Of a DNA stretch of 7,915 nucleotides, positions 1 through 6,080 are shown in pieces; the first letter of the stretch is position 1; each line of letters opens with the position of its first letter. Source of the stretch: UBA1367 sp040268355 (GTDB lineage: Bacteria > Actinomycetota > Coriobacteriia > Coriobacteriales > Atopobiaceae). The position numbers were made by a program, and so were the translations under genes. The DNA lies in the NCBI GenBank assembly GCA_040268355.1, contig JAWRIT010000082.1, forward strand, positions 1 to 7,915. Reading direction: 5' to 3'. The notes beneath the pieces were generated by a model. That model ran no database searches. It saw only the letters and a program-made list of their open reading frames with translations, and was not told where the DNA came from.

Positions 1-47
1 AGCCCGCACCGCGCCCCGCTTTCCTGCAAGCGCACGCACACGACAAG

Positions 48-54
48 AAGGAAG
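48..54 (+). promoter_or_regulatory. Ribosome binding site of pgk
   Basis: AAGGAAG sits 8 nt before the ATG at 63. It decides the start, because the alternative in-frame GTG at 54 begins inside this motif. Confidence 0.75.
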
Positions 55-62
55 TGATCCCT

Positions 63-1253
63 ATGGCCTTTACCAAGAAGACCGTTCGGGACATCGACGT
101 CGCCGGCAAGAAGATCATCATGCGCGTCGACTTCAACGTTCCGCTGAAGGATGGCGTGGTGACCGACGACACGCGCGTCCGTGCCGCCATCCCCACCATC
201 CAGTACCTCAAGGAGCAGGGTGCCGGCATCATCCTGATGAGCCACCTCGGCCGCCCCAAGGGCGACGGCCCCGAGCCCGAGCTCTCCCTGCGTCCCGCCG
301 CCGAGAAGCTCGCCGAGCTCACCGGCTATGACGTGCAGTTCTGCGACGACACCTACGGCGAGAAGGCCGCGGAGGCCTGCGCGGCCGTGAAGCCGGGCGA
401 CATCCTCGTGCTCGAGAACGTCCGCTTCCTCAAGGCCGAGAAGAAGAACGACCCCGAGGTTGCCAAGAAGCTCGCCTCCTACGCCGACATCTTCGTGCTC
501 GACGCCTTTGGCACGGCCCACCGCGCCCAGGGCTCGGTCGTCGGTCCCGCGGCCTATCTCCCGGCGGTCGCCGGCTTCCTGCTCGAGAAGGAGGTCGACA
601 CGCTGACCGGCATCTTCGCCGACCCCGCGCGCCCGTTCGTGGCCGTCGTCGGCGGCTCGAAGGTCTCCAGCAAGATCGGCGTGCTCGAGAACCTCATCGA
701 GAGCGCCGACACGCTCATCATCGGTGGTGGCATGGCCTACACCTTCTTCCTGGCCAAGGGTTACACCGTCGGCACCTCCCTCAAGGAGGAGGACTGGATC
801 GAGCGGGCCGGCGAGATGCTCAAGAAGGCCGAGGAGAAGGGGTGCACGATCCTTTTGCCCGTCGACAACGTGGTCGCCGACCACTTTGGCGAGGACGCCG
901 TGGGCGAGGTCGTCGACTCCGACAAGATCCCCGACGACCGCATGGGCATGGACATCGGCCCCAAGACCATCGAGCGCTACTGCGAGGCGGTCAAGGACGC
1001 GGCGACCGTGTTCTGGAACGGCCCCATGGGCGTCTTCGAGTTCGACCAGTTCGCCACGGGCACCGAAGCCGTCGCCCGTGCGATCGGCGCCTCGGGGTGC
1101 ACGTCGATCATCGGCGGTGGCGATTCCGTCGCGGCCATCAACAAGTTCGGCCTGGCCGACCAGATGAGCTGGATCTCCACCGGTGGTGGCGCGTCCATGG
1201 AGCTCGTCGAGGGCAAGGCCCTTCCTGGAGTGGAGGCGCTTCTCGATGCGTAA
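63..1253 (+). CDS. pgk: Phosphoglycerate kinase
   Basis: This cytosolic glycolytic enzyme transfers phosphate from 1,3-bisphosphoglycerate to ADP, giving 3-phosphoglycerate and ATP. The 396-residue product has the usual bacterial length and all family landmarks: the N-terminal signature MRVDFNVPLKDG (residues 20-31), substrate-binding SHLGRP (60-65), ENVRF (118-122), DAFGTAHRA (147-155), the VVGGSKVSSKI nucleotide-domain motif (195-205), GGGMAYTF (221-228), FWNGPMGVFE (317-326), GGGDS (351-355) and STGGGASME (372-380). The ATG at 63 is chosen over an in-frame GTG at 54 because the Shine-Dalgarno run AAGGAAG (48-54) lies 8 nt before the ATG and covers the GTG. The gene overlaps tpiA by 8 nt, which implies translational coupling. 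A gap gene probably lies just upstream, outside the window (inferred from usual gene order). Nothing in it looks damaged. Confidence 0.98.
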   Translation: MAFTKKTVRDIDVAGKKIIMRVDFNVPLKDGVVTDDTRVRAAIPTIQYLKEQGAGIILMSHLGRPKGDGPEPELSLRPAAEKLAELTGYDVQFCDDTYGEKAAEACAAVKPGDILVLENVRFLKAEKKNDPEVAKKLASYADIFVLDAFGTAHRAQGSVVGPAAYLPAVAGFLLEKEVDTLTGIFADPARPFVAVVGGSKVSSKIGVLENLIESADTLIIGGGMAYTFFLAKGYTVGTSLKEEDWIERAGEMLKKAEEKGCTILLPVDNVVADHFGEDAVGEVVDSDKIPDDRMGMDIGPKTIERYCEAVKDAATVFWNGPMGVFEFDQFATGTEAVARAIGASGCTSIIGGGDSVAAINKFGLADQMSWISTGGGASMELVEGKALPGVEALLDA

Positions 1254-2013
1254 GAGGATGATTGCGGGCAACTGGAAGATGAACAAGACCTTCTCCGAGG
1301 CCGTCGTGCTGGCCGAGGGGCTGGCCCGTGAGCTTGAGGGCGGCACCGGCGACGTCGACGTCGTCGTCGCCCCGCCTGCGGTCGACCTGAAGGGCGTCGC
1401 CGAGGTGATCGACAAGGAGGGGGCGCCCTTCGCGCTCTCCGCGCAGAACGTGTATTGGGAGGAGTCCGGCGCCTACACCGGCGAGACGGCCCCCAACATG
1501 CTCGAGGCCGTGGGTGCGACCCACTGCATCATCGGCCACTCCGAGCGTCGCGACTACTTCGGAGAGACCGACGAGGACATCAACAAGAAGGCCAAGGCGC
1601 TCATGGCCCACGGCATCGTGCCCATCAGCTGCTGCGGCGAGTCCCTCGAGATCCGCGAGGCGGGCACGCACGTGGCGTTCGTCGTCGACCAGATCAAGAA
1701 GGACACTGCTGGCCTCGAGATTGACGACCCGTCCAAGTACGTCATCGCCTACGAGCCCATCTGGGCCATCGGCACCGGCAAGACCGCCACGGCCGATGAC
1801 GCGCAGGAGGTCTGCGGCGCCATTCGCGCCACGCTCGCCGAGATCTTCGGCGAGGAGATCGCCTCGGGGATCCGCGTGCTCTATGGCGGCTCCGCCAACC
1901 CGAGCAACATCGCCGGCTTCCTAGAGAAGGACGACGTCGACGGGGCCCTCGTCGGCGGCGCGTCCCTCAAGGCCGACGGCTTCGCCGACATGGTGCGCTC
2001 CGCCATGGCGTAG
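1246..2013 (+). CDS. tpiA: Triosephosphate isomerase
   Basis: Interconverts dihydroxyacetone phosphate and glyceraldehyde 3-phosphate in the cytosol. The 255-residue product is a full-length TIM barrel. The catalytic set is visible: GNWKMN with Lys11 (residues 8-13), IIGHSERR with the electrophilic His98 (95-102), the catalytic base Glu170 in AYEPIWAIGTGKTA with the mobile loop 6 directly after it (168-181), YGGS phosphate loop (213-216) and LVGGASL (235-241). The ATG at 1246 is chosen because GGAGG (1232-1236) lies 9 nt upstream; a second in-frame ATG at 1258 would leave the RBS too distant. It overlaps the end of pgk by 8 nt, so the pair is almost certainly co-transcribed. An intrinsic terminator follows 28 nt after the stop codon. 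Confidence 0.98.
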   Translation: MRKRMIAGNWKMNKTFSEAVVLAEGLARELEGGTGDVDVVVAPPAVDLKGVAEVIDKEGAPFALSAQNVYWEESGAYTGETAPNMLEAVGATHCIIGHSERRDYFGETDEDINKKAKALMAHGIVPISCCGESLEIREAGTHVAFVVDQIKKDTAGLEIDDPSKYVIAYEPIWAIGTGKTATADDAQEVCGAIRATLAEIFGEEIASGIRVLYGGSANPSNIAGFLEKDDVDGALVGGASLKADGFADMVRSAMA

Positions 2014-2041
2014 GCCTCGCACCGACAGGCGACACGTTACG

Positions 2042-2070
2042 GGACCCGGGTTCTGCCCGGGTCCTTTTTT
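2042..2070 (+). terminator. Intrinsic terminator of the pgk-tpiA operon
   Basis: A perfect 9-bp GC-rich stem (GGACCCGGG at 2042-2050 with CCCGGGTCC at 2056-2064) with a 5-nt TTCTG loop is followed directly by six T residues (2065-2070). It lies 28 nt after the tpiA stop codon and should separate glycolytic transcription from the downstream cassette. Confidence 0.95.
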
Positions 2071-2099
2071 GGGCTCGCAGATCGGTTGGCGCGGGAGCA

Positions 2100-2136
2100 C
2101 TGGCGGACGGCTGGCATAGCGCTAGCCGCCCGCCAG
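2100..2136 (+). other. Second long inverted repeat after tpiA
   Basis: Two 16-nt arms (2100-2115 and 2121-2136) pair with one A:C mismatch and one G:T wobble around a 5-nt loop ATAGC. The stretch that follows, CTTTCTCT, is pyrimidine-rich but not a clean T tract. It could be a back-up terminator that insulates the promoter just downstream, or a remnant of the original tpiA-secG spacer. The structure is seen directly; its role is inferred. Confidence 0.55.
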
Positions 2137-2152
2137 CAGTCTTTCTCTGCCC

Positions 2153-2181
2153 TTGAAAAAAAAGTGATAGGTTTTTAATAT
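2153..2181 (+). promoter_or_regulatory. Predicted sigma70-type promoter of the four-gene cassette
   Basis: TTGAAA (2153-2158) and TAATAT (2176-2181) are separated by the ideal 17 nt. An A-run covers the first spacer bases and a T-run precedes the -10. The predicted transcription start is near 2188. It is the best promoter match I found in this gap and coincides with the point where base composition falls. No comparably spaced pair was found nearer to the first cassette gene. If correct, the transcript carries a 5' leader of roughly 385 nt. Confidence 0.6.
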
Positions 2182-2254
2182 TTCCATGTCTATGGAGAGG
2201 GGGCGCTGATAACCTGATCCGCGCGCTGATATCATGCCTGTCTAGAAGCAGCCA

Positions 2255-2328
2255 CACCTCCCGAACTTGAACTTTCTTTTCTCAGTCCAAATTCGGAGGT
2301 GCAGTTCAGACTCCGGGCCTTTTCTTCT
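2255..2328 (+). promoter_or_regulatory. Possible attenuator: two mutually exclusive stems sharing one arm
   Basis: The arm at 2292-2301 (TTCGGAGGTG) can pair upstream with 2255-2265 to give 10 bp with a single bulged C at 2261. Its first seven bases can instead pair downstream with CTCCGGG (2311-2317), giving five Watson-Crick and two G:U pairs. The downstream stem is followed by CC and then TTTTCTTCT (2320-2328), a weak terminator-like tail. This is the layout of an anti-terminator/terminator switch. The pairings are seen in the sequence; the switching function is inferred. Confidence 0.35.
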
Positions 2329-2561
2329 AAATCTTCAGAAGCAAAATCAAGTTAGAGAGTTGCGGTACAGGTCGGATTAGAGCCTATCCAACAGAGAGTG
2401 GCATACCCTCGTACATCGTGAGAGATTAGGGAATAGTAACAGGTTACTTTTCCAAGGGTCCGTTGGACCTACAGTCAGCTATTATTTTAAAAATCCTTAG
2501 ATTCGAGGTGGTACGGGCCAATCATTTGAGTTTTACGAATTGTTAAAGTTAGTGAGTAGCC

Positions 2562-2568
2562 GAGGAGG
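2562..2568 (+). promoter_or_regulatory. Strong ribosome binding site of the first cassette gene
   Basis: GAGGAGG lies 5 nt before the ATG at 2574 and is nearly the full anti-16S complement, so it fixes this start. Confidence 0.8.
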
Positions 2569-2573
2569 ACGCC

Positions 2574-3593
2574 ATGGTATATGACCATATTAACGATGTA
2601 ATCGCAAGACCAGCAATTGTAAAAACAACTGATAATCTGTATATATGTCGTTTCGAGTCAATGAAAGTCATAGCTGCAGATTTTGCTGTAAAGACTTTGC
2701 TAGAAAAGAAAAAAATTGATTCTAATACTATTCTTGTGGATAGTTCAAGTGGAATATACGCCTATGCACTGGCGCTTGCAGCACATAAATACGGACTGCA
2801 ATGCCATATCATTGCATCTACGACTGTTGATTCCGTGCTTTTGTTCCAGTTGAAGACCCTTGGTGTTGAAGTGGAACAAGTTCCTCCATCTACTAATTTG
2901 AAATATGACCAGGAATTGCGAGTGTCCCTGGTGAAGAAGTATCTCCTCAGTGAGCCGAAAGCCTATTGGATGAGGCAATATCACGACGACATCCACTATC
3001 TTGGATATGAGGAAGTGGCTCGCCAACTCGTCTCAGCTGATTTACAGCTTTTCTCTCAGGGTGTTCATATAGTCTGGCCAGTTGGTTCAGGAGCTTCCTC
3101 ATGTGGGCTGATGCGAGGCTTCCAAAAAGAGAATGTGCCCGTCGCCCTGTCTGGGATTCAACCTTTTGGAAGCATCTCTTTTGGTTCGGCACATATCGAT
3201 GACCCCGATATTCTCGTGGCGGGCATCGGAAGCGCCATCCCCTTTGAGAACATCGATTACACTTCCTATGACTATATCCACTGGGTCAATGCTGATATTG
3301 CGATAAGCGGGGGCATTTCCTTACTGAGCGATACGGGGATTTTTGCTGGTCTCTCATCAGGTGCTACGTATCACGTCGCACAATACCTAGCACAGAAATG
3401 TCCAGGAGAGCTGTTTCTTGCGGGTACTCCTGATTCTGGGATAAGGTACCAGAAAATATACAGCAACCATGTGACTTCAAATAGAGTCGATGCTCCGCGA
3501 CAAATCACGGAACTTAGCGAGCTTGCCATGCCGTGGAGCATGATGCATTGGAATAGGCGCAGTTATACTCCCATATATAAGGAAGGTGCGTAA
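2574..3593 (+). CDS. Divergent PLP-dependent enzyme, cysteine synthase family (fold type II)
   Basis: The 339-residue product follows the cysteine synthase/SbnA fold. Lys31 in FESMK matches the PLP-binding lysine. DSSSGIYAYALALAA (residues 56-70) matches the substrate loop usually read as TSGNTGIALA. Gln135 and HYLGYEEVARQL (141-152) match the Q and H..TG.EI region. GSGASS (171-176) is the phosphate-binding glycine loop, SSG (261-263) the conserved ISSGA element, and PDSG with Ser288 the pyridine-nitrogen contact. Such enzymes usually replace a beta substituent on serine-derived amino acids. Two oddities stand out: the Asn that normally contacts PLP in the substrate loop is Ile61, and the segment before Lys31 is short, lacking the usual NPSGS stretch. 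It therefore may not be a true cysteine synthase; an unusual beta-replacement, elimination or other PLP reaction is possible. It opens the operon and overlaps the next gene by 1 nt. Its composition is the most AT-rich of the sampled genes. Family is confident; substrate is unknown. Confidence 0.85.
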   Translation: MVYDHINDVIARPAIVKTTDNLYICRFESMKVIAADFAVKTLLEKKKIDSNTILVDSSSGIYAYALALAAHKYGLQCHIIASTTVDSVLLFQLKTLGVEVEQVPPSTNLKYDQELRVSLVKKYLLSEPKAYWMRQYHDDIHYLGYEEVARQLVSADLQLFSQGVHIVWPVGSGASSCGLMRGFQKENVPVALSGIQPFGSISFGSAHIDDPDILVAGIGSAIPFENIDYTSYDYIHWVNADIAISGGISLLSDTGIFAGLSSGATYHVAQYLAQKCPGELFLAGTPDSGIRYQKIYSNHVTSNRVDAPRQITELSELAMPWSMMHWNRRSYTPIYKEGA

Positions 3594-4831
3594 TGAAACG
3601 AGCTGTTCTCCTTGAATCTCTTACCTTTGGATTAGATTTGATTGACTCTGCTGCTAGGGAGCTTGATCTGGAGGTAGTCCTTCTTGCTGGCGCGAAGGGG
3701 CTCTATGGTGATCTATCTCACTTACAGCGTATTAAGGTGAGAGAAATTGATACGCGAAACGATGCGACAATACATAAAGAATTGCTCGCTCTGAAGCCTG
3801 ACGCCTTGGTTTCCAATACAGACACGTGGATGATCTCCGGCGCAAAACATAGCGAGTGGCTAGGTTTACCTGGTCGGTCAGTCCAGTTTTCAAATCTGAT
3901 TCGCCACAAGCATGCCGTACGTTCCGCTCTGGGAGATAGTGATGTCCTTCATCTCGAACAGGAGGAGCTGGGTGAGCTGGACGCTTCCTCTTCATCGTCG
4001 CAGCCTGAGCTGCTCTACAAGACTCCAGATGGACGGATCTCGTCTATCCCTCTCCCGGCTATCGCCAAACCAGATTCAGGAACGGGAAGCCATAGTGTTC
4101 ACATTCTTAATAATTCAGATGATGTGAAGCAGTTCATGGAGCAAGTTTTTTCTGCACAACCAGGGCCTCAGGGAGGCTGGCTCTTCGAACCCTATACACC
4201 TGGCCCCCTGTGGAGCGCTGAGGTCTTCGTTTACGAGCGAATACCTACTGTCCTTGGATTTACGGGTCGAGTGTTATCATTTGAACCGTATTCGCGGGAA
4301 GAAGCATTGATGTTCCCCGCATTGACAAATACTGCTTTGGATAAGCAAGCGCGCTTATGGGTGGCAGACTTATTGACCCGACTTGGTGCAGAAGACGGGT
4401 ACTATCATGTAGAGTTCACGTACTGGAATGGCAACTTTGCGTTGATTGAAGTGAACGGGCGCATGGGAGGAAGTCTCATTTGTTATGCTCTGGAGAGAGG
4501 ATTAGAGTTCAACCCGTACAAGCCGCTTTTGCAGCTCAGTCTGGGTCTCAAACCCGATCTTCCTCGCAACCTATCCCCATCACGATCGTATGCTGCCATG
4601 CTTTTGTACGCCGATCAGAAGGGAACAATTACTGCTTTTCGTACCCCCTCGCTCTCAGCGTATCCTGGTGATATCCAACTTCACTTTGTAAAACATGTTG
4701 GTGAACGGATTACGCGTGTCGATGACCAGACGGGATGCTATGCACACCTCTCGGCTGTAGGCGATACGGCTGAAGAAGCTTATGCGTATGCCCAAGCGGC
4801 GGCGCGAAGTGTGAAGGCTGTGGTGAGCTGA
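3593..4831 (+). CDS. ATP-grasp carboxylate-amine ligase (first of two)
   Basis: The 412-residue product has ATP-grasp architecture: a Rossmann-like N-terminal domain (about 1-105), Lys106 at the usual first ATP lysine position, IAKP with Lys159 followed by the Gly/Ser-rich loop (160-168), hinge-region FEPY with Glu199, Glu210, HVEF (272-275) and EVNGR with Mg-binding Glu286 and Asn288 (286-290), then MGGSLI. These enzymes activate a carboxylate as an acyl phosphate and join it to an amine; amino-acid ligases such as BacD and TabS belong to this class. A serine run (131-136) lies in an apparent insertion between the two ATP lysines. The start codon shares one base with the preceding stop (TAATG), with AAGGAAGG (3579-3586) 6 nt upstream. 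It most likely uses the product of the PLP enzyme or couples it to a second amino acid. Substrates cannot be read from the sequence, and no carrier-protein domain is present. Confidence 0.88.
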   Translation: MKRAVLLESLTFGLDLIDSAARELDLEVVLLAGAKGLYGDLSHLQRIKVREIDTRNDATIHKELLALKPDALVSNTDTWMISGAKHSEWLGLPGRSVQFSNLIRHKHAVRSALGDSDVLHLEQEELGELDASSSSSQPELLYKTPDGRISSIPLPAIAKPDSGTGSHSVHILNNSDDVKQFMEQVFSAQPGPQGGWLFEPYTPGPLWSAEVFVYERIPTVLGFTGRVLSFEPYSREEALMFPALTNTALDKQARLWVADLLTRLGAEDGYYHVEFTYWNGNFALIEVNGRMGGSLICYALERGLEFNPYKPLLQLSLGLKPDLPRNLSPSRSYAAMLLYADQKGTITAFRTPSLSAYPGDIQLHFVKHVGERITRVDDQTGCYAHLSAVGDTAEEAYAYAQAAARSVKAVVS

Positions 4832-4832
4832 C

Positions 4833-6077
4833 ATGAAATGCAGAGTTCCCATCTGGCTGACCGCTCCTGTGAGCATTATTCTGGCAGGCTCTTTCCTTTC
4901 GAGTATGTCTGCCTTTTTAGTTGCACCATATCTGATGGTTTTCTTGACGCGTGACGCTCACGTGGCCGTTGGGCTGGCAGGGACATTCATTGGTCTCCAG
5001 TATTGGCTTTTACGTGCAGGGGGTCTTATTGCAGACCCTTTCGTCAGGCGATATGGCCATCGCGCGGTAATGCTATGGGGTGGAGGTCTACGCATCCCAG
5101 GTTACTTGCTGATGGCTCTGCAGACGGTCCCTACAATTGCTGTGGGTTTGTGCTTAGTTGGGTTGGGTGGCGGCCTGTACTTTCCGCCCTCTAAGTCTTT
5201 TCTCATTCGCCTCTTACCAAAAGAGTATCAGCTCACAGGCTTATCGGTTCGTAACGTTACTGCTAATGTGGGTGTTGCAATTGGACCACTAATTGGCACC
5301 CTCGGTGCCCAGTATTTTGGGTTACGCGGCGTAGTAGTTTCTGCTGCACTCTGCTTCACTGCTCTTGCTATTCTCGTGCGTTTTCTGCCCTCCCTTGCCG
5401 AGCTTTCTGAGGTATCAGCCAAGAAGGAAGCTGGAGGAGGAGAGAGGCCAATTGCCGCAGTCAGTGGGGAGGATTCGCCAGCTTCTAGCGGATGGAGGAG
5501 TTTTCTAACCCTTCTTCCAAAAGAGCGTATAGTTTTTGCACTTATCCCCCTATCGCTTCTTCTCGGAGCCTTTCTAACTCAAATGGATACCTTGCTTCCT
5601 GAGGTGCTTGCCTATCACTCCTTGGATTCGTGGCTTGGAGTAGCTTTCACAGTCAATGCTATCTGCGCGGTGGCTCTTCAGCCGATAGGTCTCGCCGCAG
5701 TTCGACGCTCGTTCTTGCTAGTAGGCCTCTTGGCCTCCCTTGGCTCTGTTGGACTGTTCCTCTCCCTCATACCTCAGTTCATCAGCGTGGGATCGATTAT
5801 TCTTGCCGTATTCTCACTTACCCTTGTAGAGGTGGTGGCGAGTATGGCAATCGATGATGCTATCCGCGTCCTGCCGCAGAAACGGGTGACACTCGCCTAT
5901 GGAGTACAAGGGTTGTGTGACGGCATAGGGGGCCTTTTTGGGTCTCCCGCCATTGTAGCTCTCTATGCCGCAGCCGATATGGCAGGTAAATCCCTTGTTC
6001 TATCGGCTTTCGCAGGAATATGTGCCCTTGCTTTTGCTGTGTCAGTGGGAATCATTCGCCCCGGACTTAGGAGCTAA
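4833..6077 (+). CDS. MFS transporter, probable proton-coupled exporter
   Basis: The 414-residue membrane protein has about 12 hydrophobic segments in two halves, split by a hydrophilic loop at about residues 187-228. A motif-A variant, GGLIADPFVRRYGHR (63-77), lies between the second and third segments. A motif C, NVGVAIGPLIGTLGAQ (145-160, with Gly151-Pro152 and Gly155), lies in segment 5. Motif C is characteristic of drug:H+ antiporters, so export rather than uptake is favoured. It starts 1 nt after the upstream ligase stop, with GGTGAG (4822-4827) as RBS, and sits between two biosynthetic ligases. The likely job is secretion of the pathway product, perhaps with self-protection. Uptake of a precursor cannot be excluded. 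No truncation is seen. Confidence 0.88.
   Translation: MKCRVPIWLTAPVSIILAGSFLSSMSAFLVAPYLMVFLTRDAHVAVGLAGTFIGLQYWLLRAGGLIADPFVRRYGHRAVMLWGGGLRIPGYLLMALQTVPTIAVGLCLVGLGGGLYFPPSKSFLIRLLPKEYQLTGLSVRNVTANVGVAIGPLIGTLGAQYFGLRGVVVSAALCFTALAILVRFLPSLAELSEVSAKKEAGGGERPIAAVSGEDSPASSGWRSFLTLLPKERIVFALIPLSLLLGAFLTQMDTLLPEVLAYHSLDSWLGVAFTVNAICAVALQPIGLAAVRRSFLLVGLLASLGSVGLFLSLIPQFISVGSIILAVFSLTLVEVVASMAIDDAIRVLPQKRVTLAYGVQGLCDGIGGLFGSPAIVALYAAADMAGKSLVLSAFAGICALAFAVSVGIIRPGLRS
6069..6073 (+). promoter_or_regulatory. Ribosome binding site of the second ligase, inside the end of the exporter gene
   Basis: AGGAG ends 7 nt before the ATG at 6081 and lies inside the last codons of the transporter. It supports the 6081 start and translational coupling across the 3-nt gap. 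Confidence 0.7.
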
Positions 6078-6080
6078 ACC

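Larger units (their letters stand above)
2188..2573 (+). other. Long untranslated leader before the cassette, with competing hairpins
   Basis: This 386-nt stretch has no convincing gene: the short reading frames in it lack ribosome binding sites, and the one minus-strand frame entering it (ending inside tpiA) has no supporting evidence. It holds a 9-nt direct repeat GCGCTGATA (2203-2211 and 2223-2231); a 10-bp stem with one bulged C (2255-2265 with 2292-2301); a competing stem that reuses the same middle arm (2292-2298 with 2311-2317) followed by TTTTCTTCT; a 6-2-6 dyad AGTAAC-AG-GTTACT (2435-2448); a 6-bp triloop stem (2456-2461 with 2465-2470); and GAGGTGGTACGGGCC (2504-2518), which faintly resembles a T-box. 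A regulatory leader is plausible, but I could not assign it to a known riboswitch class. Confidence 0.45.

Noticed and set aside
1967..2257. Minus-strand 96-residue frame across the tpiA end and the terminator
   Set aside because: It crosses the tpiA terminator hairpin and the composition boundary, has no recognisable motif, and overlaps a certain gene.
2480..2485. TATTAT as a closer -10 box for the cassette
   Set aside because: The only TTG-type hexamer nearby (TTGGAC at 2463) is 11 nt away, too short for a sigma70 promoter.
2574..3593. Assigning the PLP enzyme as cysK or sbnA
   Set aside because: The substrate loop lacks the conserved Asn, the segment before the PLP lysine is shortened, and neither a serine acetyltransferase nor an SbnB-like dehydrogenase is nearby. 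A family-level call is as far as the sequence allows.
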